Shown here piece by piece: positions 44,660-54,390 of a stretch of DNA of 64,000 nt (positions are counted from its first letter, which is position 1; every line of letters begins with the position of its first letter). The position numbers were made by a program, and so were the translations under genes. Below the pieces are notes generated by a model. It had not been told where the DNA came from, searched no databases, and saw nothing but the letters and a program-made list of their open reading frames with translations. The DNA is from Zoogloea sp. (GTDB lineage Bacteria > Pseudomonadota > Gammaproteobacteria > Burkholderiales > Rhodocyclaceae): NCBI GenBank assembly GCA_016703645.1, contig JADJBR010000009.1, forward strand, positions 735,935 to 799,934, in the 5' to 3' direction.

Positions 44660-45108
44660 CGCTTACGATATTTCTGGATCAGAACCCAGGCATGCAGCCC
44701 CGGAGCCGCCAGACCCCCGTCGATAAGGCTGGCCGGTACGGGGGCGGCTGTGACAGTTTCGCAGCGCCGACAGGCGTATTGGGGACGGATGTGGCGATGG
44801 ACAAAGAATCGGGCGGGTTCCACGTCCAGTTGTTCGCTGATGTCTTCGCCAATCTTCACCAGCCCGGCACCGCATGCTCCGCACGTACAGGAGGCCGGTT
44901 CGTGGCGATGCTCGATCCGCGGCAACGCCGCCGGCAAGGGATGGCGGCCAGTGCGTTTGGCCTGGCGCGCAGGACGGGCCGCGCGCTGCTGTTCCAGTTC
45001 CGCCAGGATGGCGGCCTCGTCTTCGGCGCGGCTGTCCAGGAACAGCTCACGCTGCTCGGCACCGAGCCCTTCACTCCTGGCGCCGAAACGGATCCGCCTG
45101 TGATGGGC
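44660..45108 (-). pseudogene. IS66 transposase N-terminal fragment
   Basis: Minus-strand translation RRIRFGARSEGLGAEQRELF, then the zinc-finger-like HEPASCTCGACGAGLVKIGE and the HRHIRPQYACRRCETVTAAP segment typical of IS66 TnpC. Its 5' end is cut by IS21 copy 2 at 45109 and it lacks the catalytic core. Confidence 0.85.
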
Positions 45109-45213
45109 TGTTGATGCCGGCCGAAAACTGACCAGCAAAAGGGGTGTATACCGGCCGAAAACTGACCAGGGTGTTTGACCTATCCTGCCTAATTTTTAGG
45201 CAGAGGAAACGGG

Positions 45214-46722
45214 GTGATCACCATGGAGATGTTGGGCAGGATCAGAAGGATGTTTTACCGGGACGGGTTGTCCCGGTCGGAGATAGCGCGGCGGACGGGG
45301 TTGTCGCGCAACACCATCAAGAAATGGCTTGTGGCGCCGCAAGCGGCGGCGCCCAAGTACCGTCGGCGAGGTCCAACGGGGAAGCTGGCGGCATTTGAAG
45401 CCACGTTGCGGCAAGCCCTGGAAGTGGACGCTCATCGACCGAAGCGGGACCGGCGCACGGCGCTCGCGCTCCACGCCGAACTGAAGGCGGTGGGCTACGG
45501 TGGCGGCTACACGGCAGTGACAGACTTCATCCGGCGCTGGCACCAGGACGCTGGCGCCCACGCCCTGACCCGCGCCTTCGTTCCCCTGAAATTCGGGTTA
45601 GGGGAAGCCTTCCAGTTCGACTGGAGCGAGGAAGGGCTGGTCATCGGCGGGGTGTGGAGGAAGCTCCTGGTGGCCCACCTGAAGCTGTGCGCGAGCCGGG
45701 CCTTCGTCCTAGTGGCCTACCCCAGCCAGGGACATGAGATGCTGTTCGACGCCCACACCCGGAGCTTTCTGGCCCTGGGCGGGATCCCGCGGCGGGGCAT
45801 CTACGACAACATGAAGACCGCAGTGGACAAGGTGAAGAAAGGCAAGGGACGGGTAGTCAATGCCCGCTTCAGCGCCCTGTGCTCCCATTACCTGTTCGAG
45901 GCCGACTTCTGCAATGTCGCTTCGGGCTGGGGAGAAGGGCGTGGTGGAGAAGAACGTCCAGGACAGCCGGCGGCGCATCTGGCAGGAGGCCGGGAAACAC
46001 CGCTTCGGCAGCTTCGCCGAACTCAACGCCTGGTTGCTGGGGCGCTGCCGGGTTCTGTGGCAGGAGGTACGCCACCCCGAGTACCGGGAACTGACGGTCG
46101 CCGAGATGCTGGAGCACGAAGCGCCCCACCTGATGCCCATGGTGACCCCCTTCGACGGCTACGTCGAAGAGGCCGGGCGGGTATCCAGCACCTGCCTGGT
46201 GAGCATTGCCCGCAACCACTACTCGGTGCCCTGCGAACTGGCGGGGAAGCTGATCAGCAAGCGCCTCTACCCGGAACGGGTGGAGGTCGTCCATGGCGAT
46301 ACTGTGGTGGCGAGCCACCCCGGCTCTTCGAGCGGGGCCAGACCCGCTACGACTGGCAGCACTACATCGGGCTCGCGGAAAGGAAACCCGGCGTACTCCG
46401 GAACGGCGCGCCCTTCGGTGACCTGCCGGAAGCCTTGCGGCGCCTGCAGCGGCTCCTCCTTCAACGCGAAGGCGGAGACCGGGTGATGAGCCAGGTACTC
46501 GCTGCCGTCCCCCGGGCCGGGCTGGAGGCCGTTGTAGTGGCGGTCGATCTGGTGCTGGAGTCCGGCCTGGTCAGTGCCGAGCACATCCTCAATGTCCTGG
46601 GGCGGCTCAACTCGGCGCCGCCCCCGGGACCCGTCGCCACGCTCCTGCAGGTCAAGGAGGCCCCGCTGGCCGACACCGGCCGCTACGACCGCCTGCGCCG
46701 GAAGGAGACCGACCATGCGTGA
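45214..46722 (+). CDS. istA: istA transposase of IS21 copy 2, with compensated frameshift
   Basis: 502-codon open frame, but not a true wild type. Against copy 1, an extra G near 45952 shifts the frame and a missing C near 46319 restores it, so residues about 246-369 are out of frame (GRGGEERPGQPAAHLAGGRE in place of the expected GVVEKNVQDSRRRIWQEAGK). The N-terminal HTH, the DDE segment and the C-terminus are in the normal frame. It starts at GTG 45214 or ATG 45223 and overlaps istB by 8 bases. Confidence 0.8.
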   Translation: MITMEMLGRIRRMFYRDGLSRSEIARRTGLSRNTIKKWLVAPQAAAPKYRRRGPTGKLAAFEATLRQALEVDAHRPKRDRRTALALHAELKAVGYGGGYTAVTDFIRRWHQDAGAHALTRAFVPLKFGLGEAFQFDWSEEGLVIGGVWRKLLVAHLKLCASRAFVLVAYPSQGHEMLFDAHTRSFLALGGIPRRGIYDNMKTAVDKVKKGKGRVVNARFSALCSHYLFEADFCNVASGWGEGRGGEERPGQPAAHLAGGRETPLRQLRRTQRLVAGALPGSVAGGTPPRVPGTDGRRDAGARSAPPDAHGDPLRRLRRRGRAGIQHLPGEHCPQPLLGALRTGGEADQQAPLPGTGGGRPWRYCGGEPPRLFERGQTRYDWQHYIGLAERKPGVLRNGAPFGDLPEALRRLQRLLLQREGGDRVMSQVLAAVPRAGLEAVVVAVDLVLESGLVSAEHILNVLGRLNSAPPPGPVATLLQVKEAPLADTGRYDRLRRKETDHA

Positions 46723-47182
46723 CCTCGGCGCTGAACTGAAATCCTTGCGGCTCTACGGCATGGCGAGCGCCTGGGCCGACCTGGTGGCCCAGGGAGGCGG
46801 GGCGAGCCTGGATGCCTCCCGCTGGCTGGTCGAGCATCTCCTGCAAGCGGAAAGCGATGACCGGGGGCTGCGTTCCATCGCCTACCAGATGCGGGCTGCC
46901 CGCTTCCCGCTGCACCGGGACCTGGCCGGGTTCGACTTCGAGTCCTCACCGGTGGACCGGCGGCTGATCAGCGAGCTTGCGGACCTCGCCTTCACCGAGG
47001 TGGCCCACAACGTGGTGCTCATCGGTGGTCCCGGTACCGGCAAGACGCACCTGGCCACCGCCCTGGGCGTTTCCGGGATTGCCCGGCACGGCGGCGGGTG
47101 CGCTTCTTCGCTACCGTGGATCTGGTCAATGCCCTGGAGCAGGAGAAGGCGGTCGGCAAGGCGGGGCGGATCGCCCATAGCC
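46715..47182 (+). pseudogene. istB: istB of IS21 copy 2, 5' part
   Basis: Begins [20 protein letters not shown] and contains Walker [17 protein letters not shown], then shifts frame as in copy 1. It is interrupted at 47183 by the IS4-type element, after the target sequence CCCATAGCC. Confidence 0.88.
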
Positions 47183-47200
47183 CATACCATTCCACACAAT

Positions 47201-47697
47201 TCATAACGCATGAATCGAGCGCATCTGCTCAACCCCTCTGACGAAGCTACTGAGCCTTGTGTAGCCCTGCCAGAGGGTTTTGACACCGGGCTCACCGTCG
47301 CCTTTGCGGGCCAGGAAGCCGCCCAGCATGGCGATGCGGCGGATCACTTCGCGCAGGGTAGGCATTTTTCTGGGGGGTGGTTTTTCGGCCAGCAGCCAGG
47401 CGGCCTGCCATTCGGTCTGCTCGAACACGGCACTGGCGGGCAGATCGGGAAGGATGCGACCCAGCCGTGTCAGGTGGGCCAGCCGCCAGGCGACGACCAG
47501 ATAGATGGCCAGCGCCAGCTCCAGTTTTCTGACGTGCCCAAGTTGCAGCGATTCGACCCGGCAGCCGTTCTTGAGCACATGAAACAGGGTCTCGATCTCC
47601 CAGCGGCACCGATACCAGTCGATCAGTTGCGCCGCCTCCTCCAGGGTGGCAACGACACGGTTGGTCAGCAAACGCCATTCGACCGCCTTTTGCCCTT
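47201..47697 (-). pseudogene. IS4-type transposase, C-terminal part
   Basis: Begins at the IS3 junction with EGQKAVEWRLLTNRVVATLE and continues with the YREK-like region LIDWYRCRWEIETLFHVLKN containing the catalytic glutamate, ending QMRSIHAL at 47201. Separated from its N-terminal part only by the IS3 insertion. Confidence 0.9.
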
Positions 47698-47762
47698 CCC
47701 CCCGCGTCAGAATAGTTGTCGCCTCTCTATGATGTTGAACCTGGGGGCGACAAGGATGAGAG

Positions 47763-48234
47763 ATGGCTCGGTACGGAGAAGCATTCAGGAACAGAGCGGT
47801 GGCGCGGTTGTTGCCGCCGGAGAGCGCCCAAGTGGGCGTGGTATCACAAGAGATTGGGGTTTCGGTGCAGACATTGGAACGATGGCGTGAGGATGCGCAG
47901 TCCAGGCCCGCCCGAGGGCGGGCCTGGACTGCGCGCGCTGACTCGAAGCGGTGATCACTACGGCGGCGATGGACGAGGCCGGCAAGAGCGCCTGGTGTCG
48001 TGAGCACGGCGTATATCCGGCCGAACTCGATCAGTGGTGTGCCAGCGCCACCGCGGCCTTGGCCGAGCCCGAGGAGGCCCGCGCCAGTCCGCAAGCCACC
48101 CGGCAAGACAAGAAGCGGATCAAGGAGCTCGAACGCGAACTGCTGCGCAAAGACCGGGCGCTGGCCGAAACGGCAGCCCTACTGGTCCTGTCAAAAAAGT
48201 CGCGGCGATCTTCAACAAGGGAGAGGGCGAATGA
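47763..48234 (+). pseudogene. IS3 orfA (copy A), frameshifted
   Basis: HTH orfA starting MARYGEAFRNRAVARLLPPE. Compared with copy B it lacks one C near 47939 and one A in the A-run at 48193-48198 (six, not seven). The first deletion stops the frame at 47954, and the second removes the slippery run needed for the orfA-orfB shift. Confidence 0.85.
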
Positions 48235-49322
48235 TCGGCCTCGAAGATCGCCAGGCACTGGCCCGAGATATCCATGTTGCGCAGGCGGCAGGCGCGCGCT
48301 TGAAGCCCGCCTGCGAGATGGCCGGCATCAACTTGCGCACGCTGCAACGCTGGCAAGCTGGCGAAGGCCTTGTCGGCGGTGATCGTAGGCCGCAGGCAGT
48401 GCGCCCTGTCCCGCCCCATGCCCTCTCTGAGGCCGAGCGCGCCCAGGTGCTGGCCCTCGCCAATGCGCCGCGCTTTGCCGCCGTGCCGCCGGCGCGCATC
48501 GTGCCCATGCTGGCCGATGAAGGGGTCTATCTGGCCAGCGAATCCACCTTCAGCCGCATCCTGCGCGCGCATGGGCAATCCGCTCACCGTGGGCGCGCCA
48601 AGACACCCAAGGCGGTCCGGCCGCCGACCACGCACATCGCTACCGCCGTGCGCCAGGTTTGGTGCTGGGACATGACCTACCTGCCGGCACAAGTCACGGG
48701 GCGCTGGTTCCACCTTTACCTGATTCTCGACTTGTACAGCCGCAAGATCGTCGGCTGGGAGGTGCATGATAGCGACCATGCCGACCATGCCGCCCATCTG
48801 GTGCGCCGCACGGCGCTGGCCGAAGGGATTGCCGCCTTGAGCGCCAAGCCGGTTCTGCACGGCGACAACGGCTCGACCTTGAAAGCCACGACGGTACTGG
48901 CCATGCTCAACTGGCTGGGCGTCAAACCCTCGTACTCGCGCCCACGGGTCAGCGATGACAATGCCTATGCCGAGTCGCTGTTTCGCACCGCCAAGTACCG
49001 GCCCGAGTTTCCCACCCGAGGCTTCGCCGACCTCGACGAGGCGCGCGCCTGGGCAGCCGGCTTCGTCCAGTGGTACAACGTCGATCATCGTCACAGCGGT
49101 ATCCGCTACGTCAGTCCGGCCCAGCGCCATGCCGGTGAGGATCAGGCGATTCTGGCTGCCAGGCATGCTCTTTACACCGAGGCTCGCGAACTCAACCCGG
49201 CGCGTTGGTCCGGCAATACGCGCAACTGGTCGCCCATTGGCGCAGTCACGCTCAACCCGGAACGTGAGTCCGTCATAAAGACGCATTTGCCTGACGTGAA
49301 TACTCAACAGTTGGCTGCATGA
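48231..49322 (+). CDS. IS3-family transposase orfB (copy A)
   Basis: 363 residues. HTH-like start MIGLEDRQALARDIHVAQAA, then the DDE integrase core: VWCWDMTYLPAQV (first aspartate), VLHGDNGSTLKATTV (second) and DNAYAESLFRTAKYRPEFP (glutamate), with the FVQWYNVDHRHSGIRYVSPA tail. Identical in protein to copy B as far as I can see. Confidence 0.92.
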   Translation: MIGLEDRQALARDIHVAQAAGARLKPACEMAGINLRTLQRWQAGEGLVGGDRRPQAVRPVPPHALSEAERAQVLALANAPRFAAVPPARIVPMLADEGVYLASESTFSRILRAHGQSAHRGRAKTPKAVRPPTTHIATAVRQVWCWDMTYLPAQVTGRWFHLYLILDLYSRKIVGWEVHDSDHADHAAHLVRRTALAEGIAALSAKPVLHGDNGSTLKATTVLAMLNWLGVKPSYSRPRVSDDNAYAESLFRTAKYRPEFPTRGFADLDEARAWAAGFVQWYNVDHRHSGIRYVSPAQRHAGEDQAILAARHALYTEARELNPARWSGNTRNWSPIGAVTLNPERESVIKTHLPDVNTQQLAA

Positions 49323-49352
49323 CCGAGGCGACAACTACCTTGACGCGCGCCG

Positions 49353-50194
49353 CCTTCAGGCACACCGGTTTCGCGGGCGATCAGGCAGGTCACCGGCATC
49401 ATGCCGCCCTGGCCGTCGGGCAGATCCACCGGGCGGACATGGAGCGTCTGGCGCACGGCGCGCGCCGGCCGGTTGAGGCGCTCGGGCAGGGTGAATTCGA
49501 TATCACCCAAGGGCGTTGCGGCCAGAACTGCCGGCCACAATTTGCCGCCCTGCGGCAAACAGCGGTTGTGCTGAGCGCGCAGCAGGTAGTCCGCGGGATG
49601 CCCAAGGGTATGGGCGCGTTGCATCAGTTCGAGGATGTCGGCCTCCCGGTCGGCGACATAGACCAGACGCGTTGCCGGCAGGTGCCCGGCACGCTCGGCC
49701 AGGCGTGCGTAGCCTTCGATCCAGCGCTGGCTCTCCGAGACTTCGAGCGGGCGCGCCCACATCCACGCATCAACAATGCCCAGTGGCAAGCGTTGCGGTG
49801 TCACCACGTAGGTCGGATGCAGGTACATGCCGCGTTGCGCCTCATAAGACAGTCGCCCCAGTCCATCCATGTCCTGCCCGTTGAAATCCAGCTCTGTCGT
49901 GTCTTGCAGGCACAGCACCACGGGGTGCTCCGCCATGCGCGTCTCGGTCTGTGCCATGTGAGGCGCCAGGACCTCTTCCCAGCCCAGGCCACGCTTCTCT
50001 TCCCGTGCCTGATCAAACAGCCGGTAAGCCGCTTGCGTCTCTGCCCGGCCGTTGCACGCCCCGGGAATGCTCGCAGATGGGGCATCCCCCAGCCGATCCG
50101 CCAGCTTGACCAAGCGTTTGGTCAGACGGGCATCGCCCATGTCCGCCCCAGCAAACTCCGCCATCGCCCAACTCCCCTCGTGAATCATTGCCAT
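49353..50194 (-). pseudogene. IS4-type transposase, N-terminal part
   Basis: Starts MAMIHEGSWAMAEFAGADMG, with the Tn5-like N-terminal DARLTKRLVKLADRLGD, then CLQDTTELDFNGQ (first catalytic aspartate region) and RLVYVADREADILELM (second). It ends at ARETGVPEG where the IS3 element is inserted. Joining across the CCTT duplication restores VPEGQKAVEWRLLTN in frame. Confidence 0.9.
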
Positions 50195-50323
50195 GCCATG
50201 GTAGATGAAAGGCTATGGCGTAAGCACAAGGTATACCAGACTATAGCGAAGGGTTATTCCCGGCCTCGCACCGGCCAGAAAAACATGTCAATGGGGTTGT
50301 GTGGAACGGTATGCCCATAGCCT

Positions 50324-50648
50324 CCTGAACGTCGACCTGGTGGTCCTGGACGAGCTCGGCTACCTGCCCTTCAGCCAGGCGGGCGGGGCCTTGCTCTTCC
50401 ATCTGCTCTCCAAGCTCTACGAGCACACCAGCGTCATGATCACCACCAACCTCGCCTTCGGGGAATGGGCCAGCGTCTTCGGCGATGCCAAGATGACCAC
50501 GGCGCTCCTGGACCGCCTGACCCATCACTGCCACATCGTCGAGACCGGCAACGAGTCCTACCGTTTCCGGCATAGCAGCGCCACGGCAACCTCCCGCATC
50601 AAAGCGCGGGAGCACACCCGGCGGTCCAAGCCGGCCGAGCCGCTCTGA
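50324..50648 (+). pseudogene. istB: istB of IS21 copy 2, 3' part
   Basis: Resumes after the 9-base duplication with [20 protein letters not shown] (Walker B) and runs to [14 protein letters not shown]. Here CTCCTG keeps the expected frame (HSLLNVD), unlike copy 1, which has an extra C. Confidence 0.88.
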
Positions 50649-50656
50649 GCGCCGCC

Positions 50657-50705
50657 GCGCGGGGAAATCCGTTCCGGGCTACGCCCTCCACGGATTTCCC
50701 CGCGC
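50657..50705. repeat. Perfect 16-bp inverted repeat downstream of istB (copy 2)
   Basis: GCGCGGGGAAATCCGT pairs with ACGGATTTCCCCGCGC. One base pair differs from the copy 1 hairpin on both arms, so pairing is kept. Confidence 0.85.
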
Positions 50706-50934
50706 ACCCCCCAGCCTTAGCCGACGAATGCCGGGCAACCACAACGCTTCAGAAAAGGAGGAAATCTGGGATAGACTTATCCACAGCCGCACCAATGACA
50801 AGCGGCTATCAGGCCTGGTCAAATTTCAACCGGTACACCTGGTCAAAATTCAGCCGGTACGGACACTCATACAGCTATCGAAAAATACACCCGCGCCTAA
50901 CCGATACTGTGAAGCTCCATCCGTTAGATATAAC

Positions 50935-51708
50935 CTAGAACAATAACGATGGATCTTTTTCAATTTCTTTCACCGACGTCAGAGTTACGGCGACCTTTCC
51001 GTTACCAGACAAAATCTCTTGAGTAACGACCTCAACGTAATTAAAAACATTCGACGAAATGCGTGAGACCACTTCGTGGAAGTGGGCGGGGTCATACTTT
51101 AACTCTATTCTTCTTTTTGCATCTTTTTCAATGAAATAAATCAATCGCTCTGATCTACAAAAACCTGAAACACTTCCACACCTAACCTGCGGAACAGGAT
51201 TGATTGCGGGCAATTTCGAAGCGGGCCGTTTCACCCTCCCCGACACTGTGCAAATTTTTTTCTCCCCAACAAAAACGGACACCTCATCCATCAAAGTCAC
51301 CCCTCCCAAAGTAGCCTTGGATATCTCGGCCACTTCGCGAATTATTTGTTCAGCTTCTGGTGGCATCTCAGACGATTCCGTCGCATGTTCAAAAATCCCG
51401 GCCTGTCTCTCATCAAAAAGGTATTTAAAAAACTTTTGAATCTCCAGTTCGCCGCATCTTCCCGATTCATTAATCTCAATAATGACACATCCACGATAAT
51501 GATCAGAATCAAGGGAGAGCTTTACTCGTGGCTCGCTTGCCACTACAAGGTCTGTGTTTTCTAAGAGTCTTCCCACGAGGTTTCGAACGCACTCCGATAT
51601 GGCCTTTAGCGACAAGGGTATTAGATCGGCTTTTAGTTCAAGGTCTCGCCCGTCAAACCTACAGGGCAGAGGATGAGTGAGTGTAATAGTGATCTGATTT
51701 TTTGCCAT
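50935..51708 (-). CDS. Unknown protein downstream of the large recombinases
   Basis: 257 residues from the ATG at 51708, with AGGTGA just upstream. Noticeably lower GC than its surroundings. Alternating beta/alpha character (VKLSLDSDHYRGCVIIEINE, then KFFKYLFDERQAGIFEH), no membrane segment and no motif that I recognise. It lies on the same strand as and 172 bases beyond the 649-residue recombinase gene, so it may be the third gene of that operon. The gap (51709-51880) is AT-rich with no supported gene. Confidence 0.65.
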   Translation of the reverse strand: MAKNQITITLTHPLPCRFDGRDLELKADLIPLSLKAISECVRNLVGRLLENTDLVVASEPRVKLSLDSDHYRGCVIIEINESGRCGELEIQKFFKYLFDERQAGIFEHATESSEMPPEAEQIIREVAEISKATLGGVTLMDEVSVFVGEKKICTVSGRVKRPASKLPAINPVPQVRCGSVSGFCRSERLIYFIEKDAKRRIELKYDPAHFHEVVSRISSNVFNYVEVVTQEILSGNGKVAVTLTSVKEIEKDPSLLF

Positions 51709-51880
51709 GTTTTTCACCTGTACCAAACATGACAAAATTTTCCTCTATATTTTTGCGTTATTTTATTTTAGTCACTGCAATTTTCATCGCTACAAAAAAT
51801 AAATCAGCACACGCAAATTTCGTTTCAGCAGTGGCCTGGTCGCGGGCGGGGCTCCATATTCACTTACAAGAGCTGAAAAG

Positions 51881-53830
51881 TCACTTTTTACCAAGCCCGC
51901 GTGGGGAATGATCGCGTTTTGCAAGCGACACGGCCCCCTGCCACGCAATCGCGAGAACTGCTAACAAGATACGATTACCCAGAGGGTGTTGCTTGCGCCG
52001 GCTCGCAATAACTACTGCCCGCTCTACTACAACTGCACGTCCATTTTCCGTTCTGACTGTATCCAGTTGAGTATCACTCTCATCAAGCGAAACGAATCGT
52101 GCGAGGTTATGCCTTTCGATCCAGGCTTTTTGCTCTTGCGTAAATCCTGGCGTGATTAAAACGATAACATCTGATTTTTTAATATTAATTGATGTTACGA
52201 ATTTCCCAATCCATTCAAAGTGCTCCTCTCTCCACATCACAATATGTCGCTGCGGTCCAACCAACCCCGCAAAATCGAGGACTGTTGGCACTTTGATCCA
52301 TGTAACTTCACGAGGCACGACGACTGCATCGGCGAATTCGATCAGATTTACCCACTGCGCCTCCGTGATTGATGCCATCAGTTCCGACAATGACTTTTTT
52401 CGTTCCTGTCGCTTAGCGCTCGCTCGATAAATGGAATCAAGGGCAAAAGCCACTTCGCCGGAAAGCTCTGCAGGGATCGCCAGAGCCGTTGCAGAGCGCT
52501 GGAGATTGGCCCCCCGACTTACTAATCGCGCGAGTCGTACCAAGGCCCCCACTGAGACAGTCGGCGCCTGATCCTCAAAGACACGGAATTCAGGCTGCGC
52601 AATCCTTCTCGGCTCAGCATCCAGATCGTAGGCGCCCTCAAGCAAGGCTCCTCGTGTTCGGCGAGTGACGTTGTGATCCGCGTAATCCTCAAGCCACCGA
52701 TCAATTATGTGCGAGTAGGATCCGATACTTGTGGTCGGCGATGCATGACCAAGCAGTCGCGCAACCCCCCAAAGGGTCCGTCGAGACTGACTGGCTCTCC
52801 CCAGCACCCGATCGCGCATTGTCTCCACGATAGGCACCTCTAAGTGACTTCTCTGTAAGCCGCCGTCAGCGCAGATCACGGAGTCCAAAACCCGTGTTGC
52901 AAAACTGTGCCGGGCGCCGTGGATTACAGTCGTTGGATTGCCCGTCGCCCACCGCAGCGCCTGGATGACAATCGTGCGGATACGTCCGATAGTCTCCGGC
53001 ACCCTGACCTGGTTCCCCAGGAGCGGCACCGCCATGTCGCCCCCGTGATTCGCTTCTGCCATGACCAGCACACGTTTGATCAAAGTCACTTCAATGGGTG
53101 TCAGCTCGAAAAGAGTCGGAACGAGCCGCCGGCCCGCCTTAGTTTTCAGCTTTCGCAACACGTTGTTCCTGACTAGGATAAGTGGTCGGGTATCGCCCAC
53201 CCAGTCCGCCCTGATCAAACCCGCCGCCTCGGAAGCTCTCAATCCGTATCGATAGGCCAAGAGCAGGACCATCGCGCTCGCCGTCACGAGCTCCTGACTA
53301 TGTCTTTCGGATGACAAAAGAATGGATTCAATGGCATTCAAATAGTCGCATTCACGTATGTAGGCCGGTCGTACGGAAAGGCTTGCTTGTCCCAGGGACA
53401 ATTCCCCCCAATCCGGATCCGAAATTGACGCGTATTTTCTGGCAAAGGCATGAAACCGTCGTAAGTAAAGACCAACGGTTCTCAACTCAATGTCAGGACG
53501 GGCATCAAGCAATGCGCTATAGAGTTCGCTGACGTCTTCCTCGTCGGCACTCAATAGGTCTGCGTCGTACCACACCCGCTCCGCCGCCGGAGAAATGCCG
53601 GTCAGGTATCGACGGATGCTATTCAAACTTCTCACCTTGCCTATGAGATGATAGAGCCACTCCCCAATCAGATATAGCGCCGACGACACGCGGGACCGGA
53701 ATTTACTGACGACAGAGGAGACATCGCTGACCATCTTCCGCCTGCTCTTGGAGCGGGGGTCAGCATCGACGCCATCGATCGCTTGTCGGAGTTCACTGAA
53801 ATACAGACGCGCCTCGATCTGACGTGCCAC
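51881..53830 (-). CDS. Large tyrosine-recombinase-like protein (649 residues)
   Basis: About 1.6 times the usual integrase length. The catalytic domain is in the middle: R in LAYRYGLRASEAAGLIRADW near residue 197, HGARHSFATRVL near 307, LLGHASPTTSIGSYSH with GH near 361 and tyrosine near 371. About 250 extra residues follow, with EVTWIKVPTVLDFAGLVGPQ and a Rossmann-like VIVLITPGFTQEQKAWIE. The start is a GTG at 53830, 21 bases from the IS3 copy B end. Before that insertion its reading frame was open further upstream, overlapping the end of the 1161-residue gene, so the true start may have been lost. Confidence 0.82.
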   Translation of the reverse strand: MARQIEARLYFSELRQAIDGVDADPRSKSRRKMVSDVSSVVSKFRSRVSSALYLIGEWLYHLIGKVRSLNSIRRYLTGISPAAERVWYDADLLSADEEDVSELYSALLDARPDIELRTVGLYLRRFHAFARKYASISDPDWGELSLGQASLSVRPAYIRECDYLNAIESILLSSERHSQELVTASAMVLLLAYRYGLRASEAAGLIRADWVGDTRPLILVRNNVLRKLKTKAGRRLVPTLFELTPIEVTLIKRVLVMAEANHGGDMAVPLLGNQVRVPETIGRIRTIVIQALRWATGNPTTVIHGARHSFATRVLDSVICADGGLQRSHLEVPIVETMRDRVLGRASQSRRTLWGVARLLGHASPTTSIGSYSHIIDRWLEDYADHNVTRRTRGALLEGAYDLDAEPRRIAQPEFRVFEDQAPTVSVGALVRLARLVSRGANLQRSATALAIPAELSGEVAFALDSIYRASAKRQERKKSLSELMASITEAQWVNLIEFADAVVVPREVTWIKVPTVLDFAGLVGPQRHIVMWREEHFEWIGKFVTSINIKKSDVIVLITPGFTQEQKAWIERHNLARFVSLDESDTQLDTVRTENGRAVVVERAVVIASRRKQHPLGNRILLAVLAIAWQGAVSLAKRDHSPRGLGKK

Positions 53831-53916
53831 GACACGCGCTTCATCGGGTACCCCCCCGCGTCAGAATAGTTGTCGCCTCTCTATGATGTTGAACCTGGGG
53901 GCGACAAGGATGAGAG

Positions 53917-54390
53917 ATGGCTCGGTACGGAGAAGCATTCAGGAACAGAGCGGTGGCGCGGTTGTTGCCGCCGGAGAGCGCCCAAGTGGGCGTGGTATCA
54001 CAAGAGATTGGGGTTTCGGTGCAGACATTGGAACGATGGCGTGAGGATGCGCAGTCCAGGCCCGCCCGAGGGCGGGCCTGGACTGCGCGCGCTCGACTCG
54101 AAGCGGTGATCACTACGGCGGCGATGGACGAGGCCGGCAAGAGCGCCTGGTGTCGTGAGCACGGCGTATATCCGGCCGAACTCGATCAGTGGTGTGCCAG
54201 CGCCACCGCGGCCTTGGCCGAGCCCGAGGAGGCCCGCGCCAGTCCGCAAGCCACCCGGCAAGACAAGAAGCGGATCAAGGAGCTCGAACGCGAACTGCTG
54301 CGCAAAGACCGGGCGCTGGCCGAAACGGCAGCCCTACTGGTCCTGTCAAAAAAAGTCGCGGCGATCTTCAACAAGGGAGAGGGCGAATGA
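53917..54390 (+). CDS. IS3-family orfA (copy B)
   Basis: 157 residues. HTH (VVSQEIGVSVQTLERWREDA), a leucine-zipper-like helix (KRIKELERELLRKDRALAET) and the end VLSKKVAAIFNKGEGE. A run of seven A at 54348-54354 precedes the stop, and the orfB frame (-1) is open upstream of this run. Programmed -1 frameshifting to an OrfAB fusion is therefore likely, as in other IS3 elements. The stop overlaps the orfB ATG (ATGA). Confidence 0.92.
   Translation: MARYGEAFRNRAVARLLPPESAQVGVVSQEIGVSVQTLERWREDAQSRPARGRAWTARARLEAVITTAAMDEAGKSAWCREHGVYPAELDQWCASATAALAEPEEARASPQATRQDKKRIKELERELLRKDRALAETAALLVLSKKVAAIFNKGEGE

Larger units (their letters stand above)
47698..49352 (+). mobile_element. IS3-family element, copy A (1655 bases)
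   Basis: Bounded by CCCCCCGCGTCAG on the left and TGACGCGCGCCG on the right, with inverted TAGTTGTCGCCTC sequences inside. The 4-base target duplication CCTT is at 47694-47697 and 49353-49356. It lies within the IS4-type transposase gene. Confidence 0.9.
47183..50314 (-). mobile_element. IS4-family element inserted in istB, itself carrying an IS3
   Basis: Inverted ends CATACCATTCCACACAA (left) and, reversed, CATACCGTTCCACACAA (right). The 9-base target duplication CCCATAGCC is at 47174-47182 and 50315-50323. Without the IS3 insertion and its duplication the element is 1473 bases, normal for IS4. The transposase is on the minus strand. Confidence 0.9.
45109..50865 (+). mobile_element. IS21-family element, copy 2, carrying nested IS4 and IS3
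   Basis: Same ends as copy 1 (TGTTGATGCC... to ...GGTACGGACA). Subtracting the 3132-base IS4-type insertion and its 9-base duplication leaves 2616 bases, two fewer than copy 1. No target duplication is visible around the IS21 ends. Confidence 0.9.

Noticed and set aside
48120-49334. 404-codon minus-strand frame opposite IS3 orfB (also 54186-55490)
   Set aside because: Antisense shadow of the DDE transposase in both copies.
51702-51911. Small plus-strand frame with a signal-peptide-like start
   Set aside because: It lies in AT-rich spacer and runs into the recombinase gene on the other strand; no ribosome binding site and no supporting context.
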